From NCBI RefSeq assembly GCF_002119685.1, contig NZ_CP021108.1, positions 5,890,001 through 5,954,000 of the forward strand: a DNA stretch of 64,000 bases, read 5' to 3'. The position numbers and the translations under genes were made by a program. Below, one piece after another: positions 8,070-16,395 of the stretch. The notes beneath the pieces were generated by a model. That model saw nothing but the letters and a program-made list of their open reading frames with translations, made no database searches and was not told the origin of the DNA. Origin of the DNA: Bordetella genomosp. 8 (GTDB taxonomy: Bacteria > Pseudomonadota > Gammaproteobacteria > Burkholderiales > Burkholderiaceae_B). Within the stretch, counting starts at the first letter, position 1, and the number at the start of each line of letters is the position of its first letter.

Positions 8070-8966
8070 ATGTGGAACTTCACGAAAATGCACGGCGCCG
8101 GCAACGACTTCGTCGTCCTCGACGGCGTACGCCAGGCCATCACGATGACGCCCGAACGCGCCAGGGCGCTGGGCGACCGTCATTTCGGCATCGGCGCCGA
8201 CCAGATACTGGTGGTCGAACCCGCCACGGTCGCCGACGCGGATTTCCGCTATCGCATCTTCAATTCCGACGGCAGCGAAGTCGAACATTGCGGCAACGGC
8301 GCGCGTTGCTTCGTGCGCTTCGTCCACGATACAGGCCTTTCCGACCGCAATCCGCTGCGCGCGCAGATCGCCACCGGCATCCTGGTGCTGGATGAAGGCG
8401 ATGACGAACAGGTCACCGTGGACATGGGCATCACGCGTTTCGAACCGGTGGATCTGCCCTTCGACGCCGCGGGACTGGCGTCGCACAAGGAAGGCGTGGA
8501 CACGCTCTACACGCTGCCGCTGCCCGCCACCGATGCGCCGGCCATGCCGGCCAGCGTGGAGATATCCGTGGTCGCCATCTCCAATCCCCACGCGGTACAG
8601 GTGGTGGACGACGTCGACAGCGCGCCGGTCCATGTGATCGGCCCGGCGGTGGAATCGCACGCGCGCTTTCCGCGCCGGGTCAACGCGGGCTTCATGCAGA
8701 TCGTTGACCGCCACAACATCCGCCTGCGCGTCTACGAACGCGGCGCTGGCGAAACGCTGGCCTGCGGCACCGGCGCCTGCGCCGCGGTCGCCGCCGGCAT
8801 CCGCCGCGGCCTGCTCGATACGCCGGTGCGCGTTCAGGCGCGCGGCGGCATGCTGACGGTGGACTGGGACGGCCGCGCGCTGCGCATGACCGGCCCCGCG
8901 ACCTCTGTCTACACCGGCGCGGTCGACATCGACAAGCTGGTCTTTTCCATGGCCTTGAACCGTTAA
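8070..8966 (+). CDS. dapF: Diaminopimelate epimerase
   Basis: 298 residues from the ATG giving [14 protein letters not shown], the canonical DapF N-terminus; an upstream in-frame ATG adds residues that do not fit the family. It interconverts LL- and meso-diaminopimelate for lysine and peptidoglycan synthesis. The two catalytic cysteines are C74 (EHCGNGARC) and C232 (ACGTGAC). Slightly longer than the usual ~275 residues, because of a middle segment near 145-165. It sits in the lpxL-lpxL-dapF-DUF484-xerC run; dapF-DUF484-xerC linkage is common in proteobacteria. Confidence 0.96.
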   Translation: MWNFTKMHGAGNDFVVLDGVRQAITMTPERARALGDRHFGIGADQILVVEPATVADADFRYRIFNSDGSEVEHCGNGARCFVRFVHDTGLSDRNPLRAQIATGILVLDEGDDEQVTVDMGITRFEPVDLPFDAAGLASHKEGVDTLYTLPLPATDAPAMPASVEISVVAISNPHAVQVVDDVDSAPVHVIGPAVESHARFPRRVNAGFMQIVDRHNIRLRVYERGAGETLACGTGACAAVAAGIRRGLLDTPVRVQARGGMLTVDWDGRALRMTGPATSVYTGAVDIDKLVFSMALNR

Positions 8967-8984
8967 GCGAGCCGTACCGCACCC

Positions 8985-9644
8985 ATGACCGACAACGCCC
9001 CCAGTCCGCAACAGGTCGCCGACTTCCTGCGGGACAATCCGGATTTTTTCACCTCGCATGCCGACGTCTTCGCGGACATGCATGTGCCGCACCCCCATGG
9101 CAGCGGCGCGATATCGCTGGGTGAACGGCAGATCCTGATGCTGCGCGAACGCAATCGCGAACAGGAATGGCGCCTGAACGAGCTGATCCACAACGCCAAT
9201 GCCAACGAAGGCATCAGCAGCCGGCTCACGCTATGGTGCTCCCGCCTGCTCGCCGAAACGCAGATCGACCGCATTCCCGGCGAAATCGCCCTGGGCCTGG
9301 CGCGGGAATTCGACCTGAACGAAGTCGGCCTGCGGCTGTGGCGCTTGTCCGGCATGCAGGAAAGCGGCTATGGCGAACCGGTGTCCGAAGACGTACGCAC
9401 GTTCGCGGACAGCCTGAAGGCGCCCTACTGCGGCACCGATACCGAATTCGAGGCGGCCAGCTGGCTCAGCGTCAAGCCGCGCTCGCTCGCCCTGATCCCC
9501 CTGCGCCCCGGCGCGGACGCGCCCACGGTCGGACTGCTGGTGCTGGGATCGAACGACCCCGAACGCTTCGCGCCGGACATGTCCACCACCTTCCTGGACA
9601 CCGTAGGCAAGCTGGCGTCGGCGGCGCTGCGCCGACTGGCCTGA
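8985..9644 (+). CDS. DUF484 family protein
   Basis: 219 residues. The N-terminus QQVADFLRDNPDFFTSHADVFADMHVPHP and the stretch ISLGERQILMLRERN are hallmarks of the DUF484 family, which has a helical N-terminus and a GAF-like C-terminal domain. The molecular role is not established. Its position between dapF and xerC is conserved in many proteobacteria. Cytoplasmic, with no membrane segment. Confidence 0.88.
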   Translation: MTDNAPSPQQVADFLRDNPDFFTSHADVFADMHVPHPHGSGAISLGERQILMLRERNREQEWRLNELIHNANANEGISSRLTLWCSRLLAETQIDRIPGEIALGLAREFDLNEVGLRLWRLSGMQESGYGEPVSEDVRTFADSLKAPYCGTDTEFEAASWLSVKPRSLALIPLRPGADAPTVGLLVLGSNDPERFAPDMSTTFLDTVGKLASAALRRLA

Positions 9645-9658
9645 GGCCGCGTTCAAAT

Positions 9659-10612
9659 ATGGACCGCCCGCTGCCCGCGCCGATGCAAGCGTGGCTGGCG
9701 CACCTTGCCGGCCAGCGCCGTTACTCGGCGCATACGCTGGACGGCTACGGGCGCGATCTGCGGCAGCTGGCTGAACTGGCTGGCGATATTCCGCTGGAAC
9801 GGCTGGCGCACGGCCATATCCGCCAATTCGTGGCGCGCCTGCATGCCCGCGACCTGGGACCGCGCAGCCTGGCGCGCGCGCTGGCGGCATGGCGCGGGTT
9901 CTACCAATGGTGGGCGCCGCAGGCGGGGCTGCCTGGCAATCCCGTCGCCGGCGTGCGCGCGCCCAAGGCGCCCCGGCCCCTGCCCAAGGCGCTCTCCGTC
10001 GAACAGGCCCAGGCGCTGATGGACCGCCCCGCGGCCGGCGGCGGCCACGACCCGGTGGCATTGCGTGACCAGGCGATGCTGGAACTGCTCTACTCCAGTG
10101 GGCTGCGCCTGTCCGAACTCACCAGCCTGGACTGGCGCTACGAACGCGGCGCCGACCACACGTCGGCAAGCTGGTTGAACCTGGATGAACGGGAAGTCGT
10201 CGTGCTGGGCAAGGGCGGCAAGCAGCGCGCGGTGCCCGTCGGCGCCGCCGCCGTGCAGGCGCTGCGGGCCTGGCTGCCCGCACGCGCGGCGCTGCTGGGC
10301 CCGCGGTCGACGCCGTCCGATGCCGCCGCGCTGTTCCTGGGTGCGCGCGGCCATCGCATATCGCCGCGCGTCGTGCAGTCGCAGTTGGCCAAGCTGGCGC
10401 GCGTCGCCGGCCTGCCCGTGCACGTGCACCCGCACGTGCTGCGCCATAGCTTCGCCAGCCACGTGCTGCAATCGGCGCAGGACCTGCGCGCCGTGCAGGA
10501 AATGCTGGGGCACGCCAACATCACCACCACCCAGGTCTATACGCGCCTGGATTTCCAGCACCTGGCCCAGGTGTACGACAAGGCGCATCCCCGCGCCGGA
10601 AGGAAATCCTGA
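9659..10612 (+). CDS. xerC: Tyrosine recombinase XerC
   Basis: 317 residues from the ATG at 9659 (MDRPLPAPMQAWLAHL), 15 bp after the DUF484 stop. It resolves chromosome dimers at dif with XerD. An N-terminal SAM-like core-binding domain spans residues 5-95. The catalytic set is complete: R150 (SSGLRLSEL), K185 (GKGGK), H259-R262 (HVLRHSF), H285 (LGHAN) and nucleophile Y294 (TQVYTRLD). It ends 2 bp from the convergent znuA gene. Confidence 0.94.
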   Translation: MDRPLPAPMQAWLAHLAGQRRYSAHTLDGYGRDLRQLAELAGDIPLERLAHGHIRQFVARLHARDLGPRSLARALAAWRGFYQWWAPQAGLPGNPVAGVRAPKAPRPLPKALSVEQAQALMDRPAAGGGHDPVALRDQAMLELLYSSGLRLSELTSLDWRYERGADHTSASWLNLDEREVVVLGKGGKQRAVPVGAAAVQALRAWLPARAALLGPRSTPSDAAALFLGARGHRISPRVVQSQLAKLARVAGLPVHVHPHVLRHSFASHVLQSAQDLRAVQEMLGHANITTTQVYTRLDFQHLAQVYDKAHPRAGRKS

Positions 10613-10614
10613 GT

Positions 10615-11652
10615 TCAGGGCTTCAGCGCCGCCATGAACTGCGACAGATTCCACTGGAACATGCCCAGATAGGTGGCGGCCGGCAGGCCCGGCCTGGCCA
10701 GGGCGTCGGAATACAAGGTCCCGCCCAGCTTGGCGCCGCTTTCGTGCGCGATGCGTTGCCCCAGGCGCGGATTGCTGACGTTCTCCAGGAACACGGCGGG
10801 CACTTTTTCGCGCTTGACCTGATCGATGATGTTCGCCAGATCGGCGGCGGAAGGCTCCGCGTCGGTGGAGATTCCCATGGTCGAAATGAATGTCACGCCA
10901 TACGCCTGGCCAAAGTAGCCGAAGGCATCGTGTGAAGTCACCACCCGGCGCCGTTCGGGGGGCAGCGCCGCGAAGGCCTGCTTGACGCGCTGGTCCAGGG
11001 CCTCGATTTTGGCGACGTAGGCATCCGTGCGCTGGCGGTAGGCGTCGGCGTGCGCCGGATCCGCCTCGGCAAGTGCCGCGCCGATGTTGCGGGCATAGAT
11101 CGCACCATTGGCCAGGTTCTGCCAGGCGTGCGGATCGGTGTGGGCATCATGGGACCCGTGCGCGCCCGCACCGCTGCTCCGGGCACCCGCTTCAACGGCG
11201 TGGCCGGCGACGTCATCGGCGCCGAAATCGCGCGGCTGCACGCCTTGCGACGCCACCACGGTGGCGCCCTTGAAGTTCGCGCTTTTCACCAGCCGGCTCA
11301 GCCAGGTCTCGAAATTCAGGCCATTGACCACCAGCAGTCGTGCCGCGCTCAGGGCGCGGGCATCGGCCGGTGTCGGCTCGTATTCATGCGCGTCGCCATC
11401 GGGCCCCACCAGCGTATCGACCTGCACGTCCTCCCCGCCGATCTGCCTGGCCATGTCGCCCAGGATGGAGAAACTCGCAACCACGTGCAAAGGGCCGGAC
11501 GCGGCATTGGCGGGCGGCGTCGGTACGCCGGGCGTCGCCACGCCGGGCGCGTCGGCCGCGTGCGCGAGCGCCGCGCACCAGGCCAGCGACAAGCCGCCCA
11601 GCCAGGCGGCCGCCCGCCGCGCCATAGTCGATTGCAAGTATCGGATCGCCAT
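10615..11652 (-). CDS. znuA: Zinc ABC transporter periplasmic binding protein
   Basis: 345 residues from an ATG giving MAIRYLQSTMARRAAAW; MARRAAAWLGGLSLAW... is a signal peptide ending at ALAHA, and that inner Met is an alternative start. Cluster A-I metal-binding lipoprotein fold. The histidine-containing loop GAHGSHDAHTDPHAWQNL supplies zinc ligands, with further conserved HDAFGYFG and ENVSNPR blocks. The loop is short for ZnuA, so manganese is a weaker alternative, but the neighbouring Zur-type regulator and Zur-like operator favour zinc. Last gene of the znuCBA operon. Confidence 0.88.
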   Translation of the reverse strand: MAIRYLQSTMARRAAAWLGGLSLAWCAALAHAADAPGVATPGVPTPPANAASGPLHVVASFSILGDMARQIGGEDVQVDTLVGPDGDAHEYEPTPADARALSAARLLVVNGLNFETWLSRLVKSANFKGATVVASQGVQPRDFGADDVAGHAVEAGARSSGAGAHGSHDAHTDPHAWQNLANGAIYARNIGAALAEADPAHADAYRQRTDAYVAKIEALDQRVKQAFAALPPERRRVVTSHDAFGYFGQAYGVTFISTMGISTDAEPSAADLANIIDQVKREKVPAVFLENVSNPRLGQRIAHESGAKLGGTLYSDALARPGLPAATYLGMFQWNLSQFMAALKP

Positions 11653-11672
11653 ATGCGTACCTCCAGACTGCT

Positions 11673-12545
11673 TCAACGCGCGGCGCCGCGCGCGCGCCGC
11701 GATAGATCCAGCAAACCGCCCTGCGGGCCGAATGCCACCGAAAACAGATAAACCACGCCCGCGCTCAAAATGATGGCCGGCGACGCCGGAAGGCTGTAGT
11801 GATATGAAACCAGCAACCCGGCCAAGGACGCGGCCGCGCCCAGCAGCGCCGCCAGGGGCATCTGGCCCGCCGCGGTCCGTGTCCAGAACCGCGCGGAAGC
11901 GGCGGGCAGCATCATGATGCCGACCACCATCAGGGTTCCCAGCACCTGGAAACCCGCTACCAGGTTGAACACCACCAGCATCAGGAACGCCATGTGGACC
12001 AGCGAGCCCCTGCCGCCGGATGCGCGCAGGAATCCGGGATCCAGGCATTCCGCGACCAGCAGGCGATACAGGCCGCCCAGCGCCAGCAAGGTGATGGTCG
12101 CGCAGGCGGTGACCAGCAGCAGCGCGTCATCGTCCAGGCCGAGCACGGTGCCGAACAGCACGTGCAGCAGATCCATGTTCGAGCCGCGCAGCGACACCAG
12201 CAATACGCCCAGCCCCAGCGAGATCAGATAGAACGCCGCGAAACTGGCGTCTTCCCGCAAAGGCGTCAGGCGCGACACCAGGCCGGCCAGCAGGGCCACC
12301 GCCAGCCCTGTGACGATGCCACCCAGCAGCATCGCGGTCAGCGACAGGCCCGACAGCAGGAACCCGGCGGCCACGCCGGGCAGGATGGCATGCGACATGG
12401 CATCGCCCATCAGGCTCATGCGGCGCAGGACCAGGAACACGCCCAATGGGGCGGCCCCGAACGCCAGGGCGAACGAGCCCGCCAGCGCGCGGCGCATGAA
12501 GCCGTAATCCAGAAAGGGCGACACCGCCCACTCCATCAAGCTCAT
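11673..12545 (-). CDS. znuB: Zinc ABC transporter permease
   Basis: 290 residues from the ATG that overlaps the znuC stop by 4 bp (MSLMEWAVSPFLDYGFMRRAL). An integral inner-membrane protein of the ABC-3 family with 8-9 hydrophobic segments and the family signature SLMGDAMSHAILPGVA. It forms the channel for zinc delivered by the binding protein. znuA follows after 20 bp. Confidence 0.93.
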   Translation of the reverse strand: MSLMEWAVSPFLDYGFMRRALAGSFALAFGAAPLGVFLVLRRMSLMGDAMSHAILPGVAAGFLLSGLSLTAMLLGGIVTGLAVALLAGLVSRLTPLREDASFAAFYLISLGLGVLLVSLRGSNMDLLHVLFGTVLGLDDDALLLVTACATITLLALGGLYRLLVAECLDPGFLRASGGRGSLVHMAFLMLVVFNLVAGFQVLGTLMVVGIMMLPAASARFWTRTAAGQMPLAALLGAAASLAGLLVSYHYSLPASPAIILSAGVVYLFSVAFGPQGGLLDLSRRARGAAR

Positions 12546-13276
12546 GCCAGCTCCCGATCGCGCAGTTGCCGGGCCGTGCGCAGATTGGCGTCCGTCAGCA
12601 CTTCCGCGGTCGGCCCCCAGGCGACGACATCCCCGGACAGCAACAGGGTGTGCGGAAAATGCGCGCGCACCAGCTCCAGGTCGTGCAGCACCGCGACGAT
12701 GGTGCGCCCCTGCCCATGGCATGCGGCCAACAGCCGCATCAAGTCATCGACGGTGTGGGTATCCACCGCCGCGAACGGTTCGTCCAGCAGGAGCACGTCG
12801 GCATCCTGCAGCAGCAATCGCGCGAACAGGGCGCGCTGCAACTGTCCGCCGGACAGCGTGCCGACGATGCGATCGCCAGCGCCGCCCAGGCCTACCGCTT
12901 CCAGCGCCTGCCGCACGCGTTCGCGCTCGTCCGCGCCGAAGCGACGCCAAGCGCCGACCCTGCGCCAGGCGCCCATCGCCACCAGCTCATGGACAGTGAT
13001 AGGAAAACTCTTGTCCAGCTCGGCCGCCTGCGGCAACCAGGCCAGATCGCGGCGTCCCGCGCCGCTCACGGTCACGCGGCCCGACATCGGCCGCACCACG
13101 CCCATCACCCCCTTGATCAGGGTCGACTTGCCCGCGCCATTCGGCCCGACGATCGCCGTCATCGTTCCCGGCATGAAACTGCCGCTGACCTCGCTCACCG
13201 CGCGACGACCCCGCCAGCCGAAGGATGCCGCTTCCAGCGAGATGCGCGCCGGCGCGCGTCCCGTCCCTACCACCAT
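12542..13276 (-). CDS. znuC: Zinc ABC transporter ATP-binding protein
   Basis: 244 residues. Walker A is GPNGAGKST, the signature is LSGGQLQRALFARLL, Walker B is VLLLDEPFAAVD and the H-loop is VLHDLELV. The ATG at 13276 was chosen because the ABC fold starts within the next ~12 residues; the frame is open much further upstream but those residues are not ABC-like. A small hydrophobic frame (13267-13431) overlaps the start by 10 bp. Confidence 0.92.
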   Translation of the reverse strand: MVVGTGRAPARISLEAASFGWRGRRAVSEVSGSFMPGTMTAIVGPNGAGKSTLIKGVMGVVRPMSGRVTVSGAGRRDLAWLPQAAELDKSFPITVHELVAMGAWRRVGAWRRFGADERERVRQALEAVGLGGAGDRIVGTLSGGQLQRALFARLLLQDADVLLLDEPFAAVDTHTVDDLMRLLAACHGQGRTIVAVLHDLELVRAHFPHTLLLSGDVVAWGPTAEVLTDANLRTARQLRDRELA

Positions 13277-13431
13277 CCCATCGCCCACGCGGTGAATCCC
13301 CACAGAACGCCGCTGACCAATGCCGCCGCGGCCATGCGTTGCGCGGCGGAGGCCAGCAGCCAGGAGCCATGCCCCGCAAGACGCGGGCGGCGCGCGGTGG
13401 ATGAACTGGCAGGAAGGGGATCGGAAGTCAT
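13267..13431 (-). CDS. Possible small membrane protein upstream of znuC
   Basis: A 54-codon frame from ATG to TAG between the Zur-like box and znuC. Its N-terminal half is polar (MTSDPLPASSSTARR) and its C-terminal half is one plausible transmembrane helix (MAAAALVSGVLWGF) ending in WW. The stop overlaps the znuC start, an arrangement that fits translational coupling. The Shine-Dalgarno sequence is weak and I do not recognise the family. It could be leader sequence rather than a gene. Confidence 0.4.
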   Translation of the reverse strand: MTSDPLPASSSTARRPRLAGHGSWLLASAAQRMAAAALVSGVLWGFTAWAMGWW

Positions 13432-13502
13432 CGGATAAGGCAAGGGAACGGACGGCGGCCCCGGGCGGGCCGGGATAAGCGACCTGCCAGGCAGCGCGGC
13501 CC

Positions 13503-13531
13503 GGGACACGGGGACACGGGGAGACGGGGAC
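13503..13531. repeat. Short tandem repeat, GGGACACG-type 8-mer
   Basis: About 3.5 imperfect copies of an 8-bp unit (GGGACACG, GGGACACG, GGGAGACG, GGGAC) in the znu leader, followed by a further GGGACAC copy near 13542. Confidence 0.6.
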
Positions 13532-13581
13532 CCGGCGACACCGGGACACCGCGCCACGCAACGCCGTCGGGCGTCGACGTA

Positions 13582-13598
13582 TTGTTATATCATAACAA
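13582..13598. promoter_or_regulatory. Zur-type operator between znuC and zur
   Basis: A perfect palindrome TTGTTAT-ATC-ATAACAA (7-3-7), close to the proteobacterial Zur consensus with its GTTATA/TATAAC core. It lies in the divergent region, 120 bp from the zur start and 151 bp from the first znu-side frame. On the minus strand it overlaps a TATGAT/GATATAAC sequence that could be the -10 of the znu promoter, fitting repression by zinc-loaded Zur. Confidence 0.8.
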
Positions 13599-13717
13599 AA
13601 CCAGCCGCCGCACGGGACGCTCCAGCGAAGGCTTCCCCGGCCGCGGCCTGGCCGGCGACCAGGTCGGGTATCCTCTATCCCGTCCACGCCCGGCCTCCTC
13701 CCAGGCCCGCTCGCCTT

Positions 13718-14269
13718 ATGCCCACTACCACCCGATCGTCTCAACCCGATAGCGTCGGCGCCCAACTGGATCTCGCCGAAACGCTGTGCGCGCAACGCGG
13801 CCGGCGCCTGACGCCGATACGGCGCAAGGTGCTGGAGCTCCTGTTGCGCCACGGCCGCAGCCTGAAGGCCTACGACCTGCTGGAGGCCATGCGGGCCGTG
13901 CATCCCGGCGCGGCGCCGCCCACGGTTTACCGCGCGCTGGACTTCCTGATGGATGAAGGACTGATCCATCGATTGGACGCCGTCAATGCATGGACGGCCT
14001 GCCATGACGCCGGCGGCGCGCCGCACGACCTGCTCGTCGTCTGCACGAGCTGCGGCGCGGTGGCGGAAGTCAACGATCCGGCCATGAGCCGGCAACTGGC
14101 GGAACGCGTCGCCCGGACCGGCTACGCCTTGACCTCGCACGAAACCGAAATCCGCGCCTTGTGCCCCGCCTGCCAGCAACAGCGCGCGACCGACGCTCCG
14201 GCGGCCGGCGCTCCGGACCACGGCGCGCACGAAGACGACCACGGCCATGCACATCCGCATCGCCATTGA
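13718..14269 (+). CDS. zur: Fur-family zinc uptake regulator Zur
   Basis: 183 residues. A winged-helix N-terminal domain (LTPIRRKVLELLL, PPTVYRALDFLMDEGLIHRL) is followed by the metal-binding/dimer domain with structural zinc CxxC pairs CTSCG and CPACQ. A histidine-rich tail (DHGAHEDDHGHAHPHRH) is an added metal-binding extension. Divergent from znuCBA across the Zur-like box, which with the CxxC spacing supports Zur rather than Fur or PerR. It should repress znu when zinc is sufficient. Confidence 0.88.
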   Translation: MPTTTRSSQPDSVGAQLDLAETLCAQRGRRLTPIRRKVLELLLRHGRSLKAYDLLEAMRAVHPGAAPPTVYRALDFLMDEGLIHRLDAVNAWTACHDAGGAPHDLLVVCTSCGAVAEVNDPAMSRQLAERVARTGYALTSHETEIRALCPACQQQRATDAPAAGAPDHGAHEDDHGHAHPHRH

Positions 14270-14617
14270 ATGCGGCTAGTGCCTCATCAGGCCATATGAT
14301 GGAGCAACGCGACCCGCCACCGCGACGTGGCGGCGCGCGCCCGATCGGGGCTCCTGCGTTCTATGGATAAAGGATTACGGATAATTTCCGATCCTGGTGT
14401 TGAAATCCCCACATCTGCCCCCATTTGGCTGCAATCTTCCTTTAAACCAGGGTAGGCCCGGGGTTTGCCCGGCGTCGCCGACTGTGCTGTAATCCTGCGT
14501 CCGGGCGGGAAGGCAGCCCCTGAGACGGCGGCCACGACACCCACGCCCACCGCGCTTCGCGCAAGGCCCAGGCGACACGCCAGGGCGTTACGCCGAAGCA
14601 TTGAATCGGCAGTCATT
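14270..14617 (+). other. Intergenic region between zur and the CobW GTPase gene
   Basis: 348 bp with no credible gene. It contains a perfect 7-bp hairpin CCGCCAC/GTGGCGG (14314-14320 with 14327-14333) without a T-run, which may end zur transcription weakly. A relatively AT-rich stretch around 14365-14450 could hold the cobW promoter. I looked for a second Zur-like palindrome and did not find one. Confidence 0.5.
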
Positions 14618-15715
14618 ATGAATACCTTGCGCAGTCTGGACGAAATGGTCCCCGTCACGATCCTTACCGGCTTTCTCGGCGCGGGCAAGACCACGCTGCT
14701 GAAACGCATCCTGACGGAATACCACGGCCGCCGCGTCGCGGTCATCGAAAACGAGTTCGGACCGGAAAGCATCGACAACGACCTGCTGGTGCAGGACAGC
14801 GACGAAGAAATCGTCGAGCTCAGCAACGGCTGCGTGTGCTGCACCGTGCGCGGCGACCTGATGCGCACGCTGAGCGACCTGAAGGCCAAGCGCCAGGCAG
14901 GCGAACTGAAATTCGAACGCGTCATCCTGGAAACCACTGGCATGGCCAACCCTGGCCCGGTATGCCAGACGTTCTTCATGGACGACGACATCGCCGAATA
15001 CTACCGGCTGGACGCCGTCGTCACGGTGGTCGACGCCAAGCACGGCATGGCCACGCTGGACGCGCAGGAAGAATCGCAGAAGCAGATCGGCTTCGCCGAC
15101 CGCATCCTGATTTCCAAGCGCGACCTGGTGAACGACGCCGACTACGAAGCGCTGCGCGCGCGCGTCGTGCGCATCAATCCGCGCGCGCCCATCACGCCCG
15201 TCAACTTCGGCGAAGTGGACCTGAAGTCCATCATCGACATCAGCGGCTTCAACCTGAACTCGATCCTGGACATCGATCCGGAATTCCTGGACCAGGAGCA
15301 CCCCGACGCCCGCCACGATCATGATCACGACCATGATCATGATCATGAAGGCGACTGCGGCCCGGGCTGCGGTCACGAGCATCACCACCATCATCACGCG
15401 CACCACAACGACGAGATCGGCGCCTTCGTGTTCCGGTCCAACAAGCCGTTCGACCCCGTCCGCCTGGAAGAATTCCTGGGCGGCGTGGTCCAGGTGTACG
15501 GCCCCGATCTGCTGCGCTACAAGGGCATCCTCTATATGAAAGGGGTGAACCGGCGCATGCTGTTCCAGGGCGTGCACATGATGATGGGCGCCGAGCCCGG
15601 CAAACCCTGGACGGCCAGCGAGAAGCCGTCCACCAAGATGGTCTTCATCGGCCGCAAACTGCCCCAGGAAATATTCACCCGGGGACTGGAGCAGTGCCTG
15701 GTTGGCGCGTCCTGA
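14618..15715 (+). CDS. CobW/COG0523 family GTPase, probable zinc metallochaperone
   Basis: 365 residues from the ATG giving MNTLRSLDEMVPVTILTG. Walker A is GFLGAGKTT (18-26), the metal-binding GCVCC is at 71-75, and a Walker B/ETTGMANPGP segment follows. A linker around residues 228-265 is extremely rich in His and Asp and carries a GPGCGHE metal site; the CobW C-terminal domain ends the protein. COG0523 proteins next to zur usually deliver zinc to client enzymes under scarcity, so a zinc role is preferred over cobalamin. The frame is open upstream, but only this start fits the family. Confidence 0.88.
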   Translation: MNTLRSLDEMVPVTILTGFLGAGKTTLLKRILTEYHGRRVAVIENEFGPESIDNDLLVQDSDEEIVELSNGCVCCTVRGDLMRTLSDLKAKRQAGELKFERVILETTGMANPGPVCQTFFMDDDIAEYYRLDAVVTVVDAKHGMATLDAQEESQKQIGFADRILISKRDLVNDADYEALRARVVRINPRAPITPVNFGEVDLKSIIDISGFNLNSILDIDPEFLDQEHPDARHDHDHDHDHDHEGDCGPGCGHEHHHHHHAHHNDEIGAFVFRSNKPFDPVRLEEFLGGVVQVYGPDLLRYKGILYMKGVNRRMLFQGVHMMMGAEPGKPWTASEKPSTKMVFIGRKLPQEIFTRGLEQCLVGAS

Positions 15716-15764
15716 TCATCGGGACACGACCCATCAGGTCCGATTCATAGTGTGGAGTACTTTC

Positions 15765-16229
15765 ATGGCTACCAAGGCAGCAACGAAAAAATCAAGCAAG
15801 TCGACGAACGAGACGCCGGTTGATCTGCCCAGCGAACAAGAATTGCTGGCCATGCCCGAATCCGACTACATGAACGATCGCCAACTGGCGTTCTTCAAGG
15901 ATCGGTTGAAGCAGCTGGAGCAGGACATCCTGAACAACGCCGGCGAGACCACGGAACACCTGCGCGAAACGCAGTTCGTTCCCGATCCCGCCGACCGCGC
16001 CACCATCGAAGAAGAACACGCGCTGGAACTGCGCACGCGCGATCGCGAGCGCAAGCTGCTCAAGAAAGTGCAGCAGTCCATCGCCCGCATCGACAGCGGC
16101 GAATACGGCTGGTGCGAGGAAACCGGTGAACCCATCGGTATTCCCCGCCTGCTGGCACGTCCCACGGCCACCCTGTCGCTGGAAGCGCAGGAACGCCGCG
16201 AAATGCGCCAGAAGCTGTACGGCGACTGA
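15765..16229 (+). CDS. dksA: RNA polymerase-binding transcription factor DksA (cysteine-poor)
   Basis: 154 residues from the ATG (MATKAATKKSSKS). It binds the RNA polymerase secondary channel and works with ppGpp. The coiled-coil tip DPADRAT and the C-terminal globular part are clear. The zinc-finger region reads YGWCEETGEPIG and then ATLSLEAQE: only one of the four zinc-binding cysteines of E. coli DksA remains, so it is probably zinc-independent. A basic Lys/Ser-rich N-terminus precedes the family core. A strong terminator follows. Confidence 0.93.
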   Translation: MATKAATKKSSKSTNETPVDLPSEQELLAMPESDYMNDRQLAFFKDRLKQLEQDILNNAGETTEHLRETQFVPDPADRATIEEEHALELRTRDRERKLLKKVQQSIARIDSGEYGWCEETGEPIGIPRLLARPTATLSLEAQERREMRQKLYGD

Positions 16230-16247
16230 TCTCGCGCCACATCGCGC

Positions 16248-16282
16248 AAGGGCCGGATCCGCAAGGGTCCGGCCCTTTTTCC
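16248..16282 (+). terminator. Rho-independent terminator after dksA
   Basis: Perfect 10-bp stem AAGGGCCGGA/TCCGGCCCTT (16248-16257 with 16268-16277) with a 10-base loop, followed by TTT CC. Located 19 bp after the dksA stop. Confidence 0.88.
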
Positions 16283-16395
16283 TTTGCGCGGCGAGTCAAC
16301 CTTGAATCCTCGCGCCGCCGACCCCATATGCGATTGTTACAGGCATCCGCATCGTCTGAAGGGTGCCGTCCGCGTCGGCGCGAAGGAAAGCAATC

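Noticed and set aside
9167..9658. Upstream extension of xerC over the DUF484 gene
   Set aside because: Composition is shadow-like; XerC family similarity starts at the ATG at 9659.
12542..14266. Very long extension of znuC through the divergent region and over zur
   Set aside because: Only the last 244 residues are ABC-like; the rest crosses the Zur-like operator and the opposite-strand zur gene.
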